Shown here in pieces: positions 16,294 to 26,292 of a stretch of 64,000 nt of DNA. Both the position numbers and the translations under genes were made by a program. The notes below the pieces were generated by a model. The model searched no databases. It saw only the letters and a list, made by a program, of their open reading frames with translations, and was not told where the DNA came from. Positions within the stretch are counted from its first letter, which is position 1; the number at the start of each line of letters is the position of its first letter. This DNA comes from Clostridiaceae bacterium (GTDB lineage Bacteria > Bacillota > Clostridia > Acetivibrionales > DUMC01), in assembly GCA_012840075.1 (NCBI GenBank), contig DUMC01000145.1, positions 29,710-93,709 on the forward strand, written 5' to 3'.

Positions 16294-18813
16294 TTATTCG
16301 CTATCTAAGCTAAAATTATTGTGATTATTCTCCTCATCAGGTATACATGGCAGTATTATAGTAAAGGTTGTTCCCTTTCCTAATTCGCTTTCTACTTCAA
16401 TTCTGCCATTGTGTTCTTTAATTATTCCATAGCAGATATTCAATCCTAGACCTGTTCCCTTTTGCTTGGTTGTGAAAAAAGGAGTGCCAATTTTTTCTAA
16501 ATCTTCCTTCGCTATACCTTTACCGTTATCGGAAATTTTAATAAACATTTCGTTTGTTTGCTTATTATATCCTGTTGATATCTTAAGCTTTGCGTATTTT
16601 TGTTCCACCATGGCTTCAACTGCATTTTTGCATATATTTAATATTACCTGCTTTATTTGAGATTCATCGCATAAAAGATACCTTTCTTCTTCCGACAAAT
16701 CAAACTCAACAGTTACACCCTTTATAATAGATGAAGCTTCAATCATACCTTTTATAGAACGTACAATATCATACATAGAAGCTTCCTGAAGGGTGGAGTG
16801 TCTGGGTTTTGATAAGAACAGAAATTCGCTCATTATTGTATTCAGTTCATCAATATTACTATTAATTTTTGCAATATGATTTTTTATAGTTTGATTTTCA
16901 GTAAGCATGTCTATCAGTTGGATACGTCCTTTTATTGTCGATAAATAGTTGCGGGTTTCATGAACTATTCCCGCACCCATCTGTCCCAATACAGCTAGTT
17001 TTTCTTGTTGCACAAGAGCTTCCTGCTGAGCTTTGAGTTCTGTAATATCAGTACCTGCTATTATTACTCCAATTATGTCTTTATCTATATTATATATGGG
17101 GGTAATATGTACTAACAGGGTTTTTCTTTTATCATCGGTTTGAAATGAAACTTCGTGTAGCTGGTTTGATTCATGGCCTTCAAGTGCCGCATCTAAAAGC
17201 TGCCTGCATCTTTCATCTATAAATTTATAAATTACTGATACATTCATACCAATCAATTTCTCTTTTTTTGCATCGAACATTTCCTCTAATGCTTTATTGC
17301 ATAAAACCACTTTTTTGTTTTTATCTATCATTAATATGATGTTACTTACTGCATCTAATATGGTCTGAGTTTGCAAGTTGATATTTTGAAGCTCCTGTTC
17401 TCTTCTTATGTCGTGAAGAATAATTAGGTATCCGCTGCTAATTTTGTGTTTGGACACCCTCAGCTTTACATTTTCACCTGACTTTGTTTTGTAAGTTCTT
17501 ATAATACTATTTGCATGGTTGTCTATATCGGAGGTATAATTAGAGTTATCTATGGAGTTGGCGTTTGCATCAGTAGTATTTGTACTTGAATCATTAAAGT
17601 TGCCGCTTGCACTTGTTATTTTTAAGCATTCGGTTTCAGTAAGGCCATATAAGTCTTCTTCGCTATAACCTAATAAATCTTCAAACTTTTTATTAACATG
17701 CCTCATTATACCGTTATTATCAAATCTTATAATCGCCTCAGGAAGAGTATCAAGTATCTCATTTAAGGTAGTGGTAAGTTCATTTGCTTCTTTTAATGTT
17801 TCTTTAAGATTTTTATGTTCTTGTTCCAGTTGACAAATATACGGATAGTTCATGGTCCCTATGATTATTCCTTTTAAAAAGTAAATATTTGCGAAAACTT
17901 TCAGTATATGACCTACAGTAAGATTGCATGAATTTATTGAGGGATAATGAATAAAACATGCCTCTGATAGAATATAGGCGATTAAAACCGGAATTATGTA
18001 CTTGTTAAGTAATGTAATATAATTAGGCGATAAATAATAAGATTCGTAGTTGATTTGACTGTTGTTATTATTGAAAAAATTATCTTCCTTACTGTAATTA
18101 TCTTCCTTTCTGCTTTTACTATTACTATGGACTATAGTTTTTGCTTTAATCAATGTAAGAAAAAGAATTAGCATTACAGTTCCTTCAAGTATGGATTTTA
18201 GTGGTGTTGTTCCGTCAGATGTAAATAATCGGAAAAATGTTAAGTTAACTTTGAATACAAAATATGAAATTATTGTAACGCCTATTATGATAATTGTTAG
18301 AGCGAAATATTTGTTAAAAATAAAATGTTTATCAAAAAAAAAGTTGATAACTTTTAAATTTTCATTTTTTAATTTTGTTTCTTTAAATGTTTCATTTTTA
18401 AATATTTTTATATGTTGTGTATATATGTAAAGTACTATGGCTTGTGAAAATCTGCCTAATATCTGAAATTTGGCATAATAATTGCTATAGATACCAGATG
18501 GTGTATTTATTTCCAAGAAAAAGAACGTATGTAAAATATCAAAAATGGCAACGATTAAATATCCGAACCCCAATATTTTATAAGGTGTACCTACTTTATC
18601 GTAGACCAGCCATATGGAAAAAAACAAAAAAAGGTTGGTATAGATACATGTCAATTCCAATATTGTGTGAAATAAAGCATAATTACTAATAAATATTGTA
18701 TGTACAAATATTGATAAAGGAATTATAACTATAATGGGCAATAAGCTTCGTAAAAACAATTTCCTTGAGCTGTCATAAGGCTTAATGCCATTATCATCGA
18801 TATTAGCGTTCAT
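16294..18813 (-). CDS. MASE3/PAS-PAS sensor histidine kinase, sporulation-kinase type
   Basis: A membrane kinase of 839 residues. A MASE3-like block of about seven helices spans roughly 20-325, followed by PAS domains at about 350-470 and 485-592, a HisKA domain with H618 in IVHETRNYLSTIKGRIQLI, and an HATPase domain (about 705-825: NICKNAVEAM, DNGKGIAKEDL, GTGLGLNICYGI). The H-box resembles kinases that phosphorylate Spo0F or Spo0A. No response regulator is adjacent, so it is an orphan, consistent with direct Spo0A phosphorylation in clostridia (inference). Two low-complexity insertions occur: Asn/Ser/Lys-rich at 229-262 between membrane helices and Asn/Thr/Asp-rich at 402-438 within the first PAS. 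Confidence 0.88.
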   Translation of the reverse strand: MNANIDDNGIKPYDSSRKLFLRSLLPIIVIIPLSIFVHTIFISNYALFHTILELTCIYTNLFLFFSIWLVYDKVGTPYKILGFGYLIVAIFDILHTFFFLEINTPSGIYSNYYAKFQILGRFSQAIVLYIYTQHIKIFKNETFKETKLKNENLKVINFFFDKHFIFNKYFALTIIIIGVTIISYFVFKVNLTFFRLFTSDGTTPLKSILEGTVMLILFLTLIKAKTIVHSNSKSRKEDNYSKEDNFFNNNNSQINYESYYLSPNYITLLNKYIIPVLIAYILSEACFIHYPSINSCNLTVGHILKVFANIYFLKGIIIGTMNYPYICQLEQEHKNLKETLKEANELTTTLNEILDTLPEAIIRFDNNGIMRHVNKKFEDLLGYSEEDLYGLTETECLKITSASGNFNDSSTNTTDANANSIDNSNYTSDIDNHANSIIRTYKTKSGENVKLRVSKHKISSGYLIILHDIRREQELQNINLQTQTILDAVSNIILMIDKNKKVVLCNKALEEMFDAKKEKLIGMNVSVIYKFIDERCRQLLDAALEGHESNQLHEVSFQTDDKRKTLLVHITPIYNIDKDIIGVIIAGTDITELKAQQEALVQQEKLAVLGQMGAGIVHETRNYLSTIKGRIQLIDMLTENQTIKNHIAKINSNIDELNTIMSEFLFLSKPRHSTLQEASMYDIVRSIKGMIEASSIIKGVTVEFDLSEEERYLLCDESQIKQVILNICKNAVEAMVEQKYAKLKISTGYNKQTNEMFIKISDNGKGIAKEDLEKIGTPFFTTKQKGTGLGLNICYGIIKEHNGRIEVESELGKGTTFTIILPCIPDEENNHNNFSLDSE

Positions 18814-19217
18814 TTACGTTCCACCTGCCTATAAAGCTTTACTGCCATGTTATAATTTTACATAAGTTTATAAAAATTTACAACATTAATTAGAAATTCG
18901 ATCATTAAATAGGCTAAAATCAAATATCTTTCCGATATAAACTTCGGCAAAAAAAGGGAAATACTTAATGCACGTGAAAAGTACAAATAATTGAACAAGG
19001 AGAAAAGCGGATGCAAGTAAGATGCAAGTAATTAATTTAAATCGAAAAATTTTAATTTAATGTGGAGAAATTGTGGATATGAAGAAATTATATATTGAAG
19101 AAATTATAGATGTAAAGAAACAATGGATGCGAAGAAATTATGGAAGGTGCATGTTAAATAAAATACACCTTCCATCCATCAAACTTCCGTTCATTAATGT
19201 AGTTCTTATCTTATTTT
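18814..19217. other. Intergenic region with a hairpin
   Basis: 404 bp between two minus-strand genes. ATGGAAGGTG (19140-19149) pairs perfectly with CACCTTCCAT (19166-19175); on the minus strand this would be read after the kinase-side neighbour at 19218-20492 and may end its transcript, though the T-tract is poor. A few imperfect GAAGAAATTAT repeats occur at 19079-19140. No gene seen. Confidence 0.5.
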
Positions 19218-20492
19218 TTAGGTTTCAGTTTTGAAGCAATTTTCATAAACATTGTCTAAAGCATATTTGCTTGGTATACCAGGTTCCCTGTTTATCCATT
19301 TGCCGTTTGTAAAATCAGGAAAGGCAACGGGGCTGCTTCCGGTAGCAACTGATTCTTCGGAAAGAGCAGTAACAGCCATCCAAGTAGCAGTATCGTATAC
19401 ATCTATTGGAGTATTGGTTTTGGCTTTTATACTTTCAATATAAGCTCTAAGAACAAGATAATCCATGCCACCATGTCCTCCCCTAACTCCTAGGCTGAGG
19501 TATTCCTTCCATAAAGGATGCTCAAACTCTTCCAGATACTTTTCAAAGGGTTCCCACGTATGTTCGGGACTTCTTCCTTCTATGTAAATGGATTTATTAT
19601 CTTCCATCCAAATTCCCTTCGTTCCTTGAACCCTTCCTGCTCTTGAGTAAGGACGCGGGAGGGATGTATCGTGGATTAAGAGCACGGTTTCGCCATGAGC
19701 ACATTTTATCATTGTTGTCACTATATCACCTAAAGCAAATTTTGCTTTGGCAAGAGGATGATCCTCGCCCTTGTTTTTTCTGACCCATTCATTTATTCCC
19801 CTGGATTTTGAAGCCATGGATGTTAAGCTTACGAATCTATTACCCCTGTTAATATTAAGGCATTTGGCCATGGGACCTAGTCCGTGGGTAGGATAAACAT
19901 CTCCGTTTCTGTTCAAATAGTTATGTATTCTGTAATGCCTGTTTTCATAGCCACATGCTACTTCTTGCCTGAGGTCGTGTTCATATCCGCATTGGCAATG
20001 GATTAATTCACCAAAAAGATTCTTTTTTACCATGTTGAGTATAGCCATTTCTACTCTTCCGTAATTACAGTTTTCAAGCATCATACAAGGCGTACCGGTT
20101 TCTTCGTACGTTTTGACCAGATCCCAGCAATGTTGTACAGATGTTGCCCCACCAACTTCCATACCGACGTATTTACCTGCTTTCATTGCAGCAAGTGCTA
20201 TTTCCACATGAGTAGTCCAAGAAGTAGCAATAACAACACCATCAATATCGTCACGCTTTACTAATTTCCTATAATCTTTATATCCTTCCGGTCTTGGCCT
20301 GCCGGCAGCTTCTACCTGTTCTATACCCATTTGAAGCCTATCTTCGTAAACTTCGCATACTGCAGGAACTTCAACATCATCCATCTCAAGAACATTTCCA
20401 AGAAGACCTCTCCCTCTGCCGCTTAAGCCTATAAAACCTAATCTGACCTTCTTTTTGCAACTACCCTGAAGACTGCTGGTACAATTGCTCAT
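19218..20492 (-). CDS. Gfo/Idh/MocA-fold protein, GH109-like (putative alpha-N-acetylgalactosaminidase)
   Basis: 424 residues with a Rossmann NAD-binding start (LGFIGLSGRGRG, 18-29) and a Gfo/Idh/MocA C-terminal domain. The segments MLENCNYGRVEMAILNMV (138-155) and GDVYPTHGLGP (197-207, with H203) closely resemble glycoside hydrolase family 109, whose members cleave alpha-GalNAc by a tightly bound NAD redox mechanism. No signal peptide, so cytoplasmic. GGAGG stands before the ATG. A GH123-type protein lies 4 kb away, supporting GalNAc chemistry. A plain sugar dehydrogenase is the main alternative. Confidence 0.75.
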   Translation of the reverse strand: MSNCTSSLQGSCKKKVRLGFIGLSGRGRGLLGNVLEMDDVEVPAVCEVYEDRLQMGIEQVEAAGRPRPEGYKDYRKLVKRDDIDGVVIATSWTTHVEIALAAMKAGKYVGMEVGGATSVQHCWDLVKTYEETGTPCMMLENCNYGRVEMAILNMVKKNLFGELIHCQCGYEHDLRQEVACGYENRHYRIHNYLNRNGDVYPTHGLGPMAKCLNINRGNRFVSLTSMASKSRGINEWVRKNKGEDHPLAKAKFALGDIVTTMIKCAHGETVLLIHDTSLPRPYSRAGRVQGTKGIWMEDNKSIYIEGRSPEHTWEPFEKYLEEFEHPLWKEYLSLGVRGGHGGMDYLVLRAYIESIKAKTNTPIDVYDTATWMAVTALSEESVATGSSPVAFPDFTNGKWINREPGIPSKYALDNVYENCFKTET

Positions 20493-20825
20493 TTTAATTC
20501 CTCCCTAGTTTTTTTATATCTTTTTTATATAAAAATAAAAAAAGATGCCGTTTTATGAAAAAAACTATTGTATTTAACGCATATTAACTTCAAATAATGC
20601 TTTGCTGCCTAGTTTCACAGTTTCATTGCTTTATCATTCGCTTCTACTTATATTCGGTTCCCTTTATATTATATTATTGATTAATCTTTACTTCAAATAT
20701 ATAATGAAAATATAAAATGTAAAAAATGGAACAAATCATAGTATTGAACAAATTGTAGCAAAAAACACAAATCTTAGTAAATAATAAAATAGTAAGAACA
20801 AATCATGGTAAAGTGAGGGCTGAAA
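20493..20825. other. Divergent intergenic region
   Basis: 333 bp between the divergent GH109-like and ABC genes. AT-rich with loose repeats of GAACAAATCATRGT near 20730-20815. It must hold promoters for both directions, but none stands out. Confidence 0.4.
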
Positions 20826-21551
20826 ATGATCGAACTGTCGAATGTGAGTAAAACATTTAACGGTAAGGTTAGAGCAGTTGATAATGTTACATTAACTGTA
20901 AAGGATGGAGAAATATTTGGATTTTTGGGACCGAACGGAGCAGGAAAGACTACTACAATAAAAATAATTACCGGAATATTAAATGCTGACAGCGGGAGTG
21001 TTAAAATAAACGGATACGATATAAAAAAGGATGCCATACAGGCTAAATTCCAGTTTGGCTTTGTACCGGACGACCCTAATATGTTTTTAAGATTAAAGGG
21101 AATAGAATATCTTAACTTCATGGCAGATATATATGATGTTCCGTCGGATGTTAGGAGGCAGAGAATAGAGGTCCTAGCTGAAAGATTTGAAATGACGAAA
21201 GCTCTTGGAGATCAAATTCAAAGCTATTCTCACGGAATGAGACAAAAAATAGTTATTATGGGTGTTTTAATACACAATCCCTCTGTATGGATACTCGATG
21301 AACCTATGACAGGTTTGGATCCGAAATCATCCTTCACATTGAAGGAAATGATGAGAGAACACGCAGATAAAGGGAATACAGTATTTTTCTCAACTCATAT
21401 TTTGGAAGTTGCAGAAAAAATATGTGACAGGGTAGCCATAATCAATAAAGGCAGAATATTGTTCAGCGGTAACCTTGAAGAAATGAGGGAACATTTTAAG
21501 AGCAATGAATCCTTAGAAAAAATGTTTTTGGAGCTGACGCAAAATGAATAG
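20826..21551 (+). CDS. ABC transporter ATP-binding protein (ABC-2 type exporter)
   Basis: 241 residues, single nucleotide-binding domain. Walker A GPNGAGKTTT (about 38-47), ABC signature as YSHGMRQK (divergent from LSGGQ, as in drug/lantibiotic-type exporters), Walker B VWILDEPMTGLDP, and the switch histidine in STHILEVAEK. It overlaps the permease gene by 8 bp, so the two are translationally coupled. The substrate is unknown. ATG with GTGAGGG upstream. Confidence 0.93.
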   Translation: MIELSNVSKTFNGKVRAVDNVTLTVKDGEIFGFLGPNGAGKTTTIKIITGILNADSGSVKINGYDIKKDAIQAKFQFGFVPDDPNMFLRLKGIEYLNFMADIYDVPSDVRRQRIEVLAERFEMTKALGDQIQSYSHGMRQKIVIMGVLIHNPSVWILDEPMTGLDPKSSFTLKEMMREHADKGNTVFFSTHILEVAEKICDRVAIINKGRILFSGNLEEMREHFKSNESLEKMFLELTQNE

Positions 21552-23226
21552 GAAAGTTATCATATTAACAAAAATACTTTTAAAAAGCGGTTTTGGAACA
21601 CAGGAAAAGAGAAATAAGAAAGGCAAAATCAGTATTTTTGACAAAAAAGCAGTCTTATATTTAATTATAGCTTTATCTTTATTACCTCTGATAACCTCCA
21701 TAGTAACCGTGACAGCCTCTATTTATAATGCTCTTGCCCAGATAGGCCAGCAAGGAGTTATCCTAAGCCTGGGTATTATTGCTGTTTCATTTGTAACGTT
21801 CTTCTTTGGTATAATTTATGTTTTGAATGTGTTCTATTTTTCGAGCGATATAGAAAGATTGCTTCCCCTTCCTTTAAAGCCGTCTCAAATACTTGTGGCA
21901 AAGTTTCTTACGGTAGTGTTTTATGAATACCTTACTGAATTGATAATGTTGTTTCCCATATTAATGGTTTATGGAGTCAAAAACGGTGAAGGTATTGCTT
22001 TTTACCTTATGTCAGCGGTAGTATTTCTTTTAGTGCCTGTAGTTCCTTTGATCATGGCCTCCATAATTGTAATGATTATAATGAGATTTACCAATATCGG
22101 GCGGCATAAAGATTTATTCAAGATAATAGGTGGTATTATTGGCATAGTCCTTGCACTGGGACTTAACATGGTAATTCAAAATGCGGTTAGTAGGTCTCTC
22201 GATCCAAAAGCCCTTCAGGATATGCTTCTTTCGGGCGGAAATTCTTTTGTTGGTGTAATAGGAAAAATGTTTCCCGGAGCTGAATTTGCAGCAAAAGGAT
22301 TAGCAAATTCGACAAGTATCAATGGGCTGGTAAATCTTCTTGTATTCGCAGCACTGGCTGCTGTTGGTTTCCTTATATTTATTTATCTTGGAGAAATTGT
22401 ATACTTTAAAGGCGTTATTGGGTTGTCGGAAGCAGGTGGGTCAAAAAGCGCCGATATTGAGAAATTAAGGAAAAGGAGCGTCAAAAATTCCAAATTAAAA
22501 TCTTACCTAGGCAAGGAAATTAAGCTGCTCATCAGAACGCCGATTTACTTTTTAAATTGCGTACTTACAAATTTTATATGGCCTGTGATTTTTTTAGTAA
22601 TGCCTGTGGTCCAGTCTGCAGGAACAAATGATGTAAGCTTTGATATGCTCAGGAGTGTAATAGCAAATAGTGAAAATGCCAGCATAGTATTGGCATCAGC
22701 AGTTGCAGCAGCCATATTTATAGCGGGGACAAATGGAATTACAGCCACGTCCATATCAAGAGAAGGGCAGCAGTTATACGTAAATAAATACCTGCCCATG
22801 AGCTATACGGAACAGTTGTATGCTAAAGTATTATGCGGGATTATTTTTTCAACAATCGGTATGATTGGATTAATAGTAACCGTAGCTGTGCTTTTAAAGC
22901 TTGGGACGGTTATTGCCATACTTTCCTTCATCGCAGGATTTATTGCTATATTTTCAACTTCCTTAACAGGTATACTTATAGACCTCTACAATCCTAAGCT
23001 TAACTGGGACACCGAACAAAAAGCAGTTAAGCAAAATATGAATGTTGTGGTCAACATGCTGATATCAATGGCATTGGCGTTTTTAACCGTTTTTGGAATT
23101 ACCATGCTGGAAACAGATTTATATACAACCTTTGCTATCCTGGTTTTGGTATTCGGAATACTGGATATTGTATTATACAGGTTTCTTGATTATAAGGGTG
23201 CAGAGATATTTTCAAGGATTGAGTAG
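21544..23226 (+). CDS. ABC exporter permease
   Basis: 560 residues with about 12 hydrophobic helices in two blocks (roughly 35-295 and 335-550) separated by a charged loop (SKSADIEKLRKRSVKNSKLKS, around 310-330). Partner of the preceding ATPase; together they form an efflux or membrane-protein transporter of the large-permease ABC-2 class. Substrate not deducible. ATG overlaps the end of the ATPase gene. Confidence 0.88.
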   Translation: MNRKVIILTKILLKSGFGTQEKRNKKGKISIFDKKAVLYLIIALSLLPLITSIVTVTASIYNALAQIGQQGVILSLGIIAVSFVTFFFGIIYVLNVFYFSSDIERLLPLPLKPSQILVAKFLTVVFYEYLTELIMLFPILMVYGVKNGEGIAFYLMSAVVFLLVPVVPLIMASIIVMIIMRFTNIGRHKDLFKIIGGIIGIVLALGLNMVIQNAVSRSLDPKALQDMLLSGGNSFVGVIGKMFPGAEFAAKGLANSTSINGLVNLLVFAALAAVGFLIFIYLGEIVYFKGVIGLSEAGGSKSADIEKLRKRSVKNSKLKSYLGKEIKLLIRTPIYFLNCVLTNFIWPVIFLVMPVVQSAGTNDVSFDMLRSVIANSENASIVLASAVAAAIFIAGTNGITATSISREGQQLYVNKYLPMSYTEQLYAKVLCGIIFSTIGMIGLIVTVAVLLKLGTVIAILSFIAGFIAIFSTSLTGILIDLYNPKLNWDTEQKAVKQNMNVVVNMLISMALAFLTVFGITMLETDLYTTFAILVLVFGILDIVLYRFLDYKGAEIFSRIE

Positions 23227-23337
23227 AATTTGAATTTTGTAGAATTGTTGAGATTTTTGACGTAATGCAGTATAATGTGAGAGGAACATTAGTTATGCAG
23301 AGTTTTAGTTAAGAAATGAATGGAGGAACCAATCAAA

Positions 23338-24534
23338 ATGGTTGATGAATCTAATAAGGAGAATACAGAAAATATAACCAGGATACCTTTCGCACCGCTT
23401 GGCATCATAGCGATGGAAAGCAGCAAAGAGCTGTGCGAAAAGGTGGATAGGTGGCTTGTTCAGTGGAGAAATGAATATGTCAGTCAGGAGAATCACTATT
23501 TGTATCCTGGTTATAAAAAAGATTCTTTTATAATATCGGCAAAATGCATCAGGTTTAACAACGGGGAAGGAAAAGCAGTAATTAATGATACTGTTAGGGG
23601 ACATGATCTTTATATTATTTCCGATGTTGGAAATTACAGCTGTACTTATAAAATGTTCGGAATGGACTGCCCAATGAGTCCGGATGATCATTTTCAGGAT
23701 ATAAAGAGGATGATATCTGCTATCGGGGGAAAAGCCAGAAGAATTACGGTTATTATGCCAATGCTTTATGAAGGAAGACAACATAGAAGGGTATCGCGTG
23801 AATCTCTTGACTGTGCCATAGCACTGCAGGAGCTTGAAAGATTAGGTGTAGATAATATTATAACATTCGATGCTCATGATCCCAGAATTCAAAATGCCAT
23901 CCCGCTTATCGGATTTGACAGCATATTACCTACTTACCAGATAATCAAAGCTTTGTTAAACAGCGAGAAAGACCTCATTATAGATAAATCCCATATGATG
24001 GTTATAAGCCCGGATGAGGGAGGAATGGGAAGAAATATCTACTATGCTACGATGTTAGGTCTTGATCTGGGGCTATTCTATAAACGCAGAGATTACACGA
24101 AAGTTATAAATGGTAGAAATCCTATAGTTGCTCACGAATTTCTTGGTGATTCTGTTGAGGGTAAAGATATATTGATTACTGATGACTTACTGTCCACAGG
24201 AGAGTCAATAATTGACATTGCATTAGAATTAAAACGCCGTAAAGCAAGAAGAATCTATGTAGCAGTAACATTTGCTTTATTTACCGATGGTCTCGACAAA
24301 TTTCATAAGCTGCATCGAGATGGAGTTATAACAAAGGTATTCGCAACCAACTTAACTTATAGAAGGCCCGAATTAAGAAATGCTCCATGGTATGTAGATG
24401 TTGACATGTCAAAGTTTATTGCATATTTAATTGATACTTTGAATCACGATCAGTCCATAAGTAAATTGCTTGATCCTTCCGAAAAAATCCGAAAAGTATT
24501 GGACGAATACAAGAGAAAACGTGGACAAGCATGA
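23338..24534 (+). CDS. Divergent second PRPP synthetase (ribose-phosphate pyrophosphokinase family)
   Basis: 398 residues, about 80 longer than the canonical Prs at 3158. The phosphoribosyl fold is clear: MPMLYEGRQHRRVSRESLD stands where Prs has its catalytic loop, FDAHDPRIQN matches the [10 protein letters not shown] metal site, SPDEGGMGR matches SPDVGGVTR, and ILITDDLLSTGESI is the PRPP loop (about 277-290). Loop substitutions suggest altered activity or regulation. GGAGGA at 23322-23327 fits the ATG at 23338; the upstream ATG at 23320 overlaps that site. It lies after the ABC pair but separated by 110 bp. A phosphoribosyltransferase-like regulator is an alternative. Confidence 0.82.
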   Translation: MVDESNKENTENITRIPFAPLGIIAMESSKELCEKVDRWLVQWRNEYVSQENHYLYPGYKKDSFIISAKCIRFNNGEGKAVINDTVRGHDLYIISDVGNYSCTYKMFGMDCPMSPDDHFQDIKRMISAIGGKARRITVIMPMLYEGRQHRRVSRESLDCAIALQELERLGVDNIITFDAHDPRIQNAIPLIGFDSILPTYQIIKALLNSEKDLIIDKSHMMVISPDEGGMGRNIYYATMLGLDLGLFYKRRDYTKVINGRNPIVAHEFLGDSVEGKDILITDDLLSTGESIIDIALELKRRKARRIYVAVTFALFTDGLDKFHKLHRDGVITKVFATNLTYRRPELRNAPWYVDVDMSKFIAYLIDTLNHDQSISKLLDPSEKIRKVLDEYKRKRGQA

Positions 24535-24557
24535 CAAGCCTAAAAACGAAAAATTTA

Positions 24558-24584
24558 GGTCAGGCGTGAGAGCCTGACCTTTTC
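24558..24584 (+). terminator. Terminator after PRPP synthetase paralogue
   Basis: GGTCAGGC (24558-24565) with GCCTGACC (24572-24579), 6-nt loop, then TTTTC. The convergent GH123-like gene ends just beyond. Confidence 0.88.
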
Positions 24585-24627
24585 CCATTCACAACTTCGG
24601 AACCAAGCCTATCTATTTATTTCTTTT

Positions 24628-26292
24628 CTATGCTTTTGCTTTGTTTAAATCTTTAATCCTTTTATTTATCTCTTCCCGTTTTTGCAATAACCATTGAGCG
24701 TCTTTTGGATATTGTTTAAATGTTATCGGCTGATTTAAGTCTTCTTCCAGCAATTTTAACACTTCTTCTTTACCTATATAGTTTTCCAGAAGCTTAAGCG
24801 CTCTTAAATCCTGAAGAGCTTCGTAGAATACTTCGAATTTTAAAGAACTAATTGGTTCTCCGTTATCTCCGGGATAAACCGAATAGGCATCACCTGACGG
24901 AAAGGCACACCCTGCGTCAGTTACCTTGAAAGGATCTATTGGATATCTTGAGTATTGCGAATACCAGAAATTATAGCCCCATTGCAAAAATCCTTTGATG
25001 TCAAATTTGTATAGTTGGATTCCTAAAATTCTGTTTCTTGCAGAAGGCATATTAAAGAATCTATTAGCTACTTCTTTATATTGACTGCAACAGTAATAAG
25101 TCCAAAGATTAGGAACTTTGTTTTCAAGGAAAGGTTCTATATGATTGGTTGCAGGAATTGGGTTTTTCACCAGACCCGTCTCGTAAAACTCATAATTCGA
25201 TAATGCATCTATAACGGGGAAGTCTTTTACATATTCGTTTATAATATTACTTGCGTTTTTGTAGAATTCAAAATGGTCGATATGCGGCTCATCGGAAATA
25301 TGAAAATAGCATCTTTTTTCCAGGTTATTTTCTTTAATAAAATTAATCAATTGAGGTAGGAACTGACCTAAAAAGTTTTTGTATTCATCACCGGTAGCAT
25401 CCGTTTCCCATCCGAATATTTTTTTGTACTCACCATTTTCAGTAGCCATAATTTTTGGAGCATGTTTTGCTCCCCATTGGGTGAAAAGGTGGGAGAGTTC
25501 AAAGTATTCTACACCAAGAGAAAGACACATATCGACCCATCGTTTTAATTTTTGGAAGTTAAATTTATATTCATCGCCGCATTTTTCAACATCAACTAAC
25601 TGCACGGTAGGTCTTTCCCCACCTACAGCCGTATCAAGAGGTGGAGTGAATAAAGGCGTTAGAATCATATTAATGCCGTGTTTAACTGCCATTTGGACAT
25701 ATTTTCTTATTATTTCCCAATGTTCCTCACTAAAGACATCCACTTTATACCAGGTAGCAAGGCAATCGGTGTGAAACCATTGAGTGTGAATTAATTCCTG
25801 TTTTGGCAGTAAAGCATCGATGATTTCCAGTTGAAATTCTGCGCTACCAAGCTCTTCACCCGTGGGTCTTTTGAATGTTATGTTTATGGAATAATTTCCG
25901 GGGGCTGCATTGCAATTGGGATCAATAGTAATCCATAAGGAACGCCATTGTTTAGGTAATAAAATTAAACCATCCGGACCTAAAGGAAGAAGCGGATCGG
26001 GATAAAGACCGGGCACAGAACGCAGGATATTGTCATCGTGGTCAGCATAGCAAGGCATTTCCGATGGAACCAGGCCGACTTTGCGGATAGTAATCCAGGG
26101 GGAAAGCTCTGAATCTATTTCTACTTTTACTCCTTTAACCATGAATCCATTCCATCTGTATGCTACTTGATAGGAATAAACTTCATTAAGCAGCATTGAG
26201 CCTTTTTTCCACTCCGTTGCTTTGAGCTCTTCATCTGCGAAAACCTTTTCCAAAGAACTTAAAACTTTAATTTCCAAATTGTAGCTTAGCAT
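24628..26292 (-). CDS. DUF4091/GH123-type glycoside hydrolase (putative beta-N-acetylgalactosaminidase)
   Basis: 554 residues: an N-terminal beta-rich domain (about 1-165) and a TIM-barrel catalytic domain (about 168-520). FHISDEPH places adjacent D334-E335, the acid pair used in the substrate-assisted mechanism of GH123 beta-N-acetylgalactosaminidases (for example the Clostridium perfringens enzyme). There is no signal peptide, so cytoplasmic cleavage of imported oligosaccharides is likely. Nearby GH109-like, aminotransferase and CUT1 importer genes form a plausible GalNAc-glycan locus. Family fold is firm; specificity is inferred. Confidence 0.8.
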   Translation of the reverse strand: MLSYNLEIKVLSSLEKVFADEELKATEWKKGSMLLNEVYSYQVAYRWNGFMVKGVKVEIDSELSPWITIRKVGLVPSEMPCYADHDDNILRSVPGLYPDPLLPLGPDGLILLPKQWRSLWITIDPNCNAAPGNYSINITFKRPTGEELGSAEFQLEIIDALLPKQELIHTQWFHTDCLATWYKVDVFSEEHWEIIRKYVQMAVKHGINMILTPLFTPPLDTAVGGERPTVQLVDVEKCGDEYKFNFQKLKRWVDMCLSLGVEYFELSHLFTQWGAKHAPKIMATENGEYKKIFGWETDATGDEYKNFLGQFLPQLINFIKENNLEKRCYFHISDEPHIDHFEFYKNASNIINEYVKDFPVIDALSNYEFYETGLVKNPIPATNHIEPFLENKVPNLWTYYCCSQYKEVANRFFNMPSARNRILGIQLYKFDIKGFLQWGYNFWYSQYSRYPIDPFKVTDAGCAFPSGDAYSVYPGDNGEPISSLKFEVFYEALQDLRALKLLENYIGKEEVLKLLEEDLNQPITFKQYPKDAQWLLQKREEINKRIKDLNKAKA

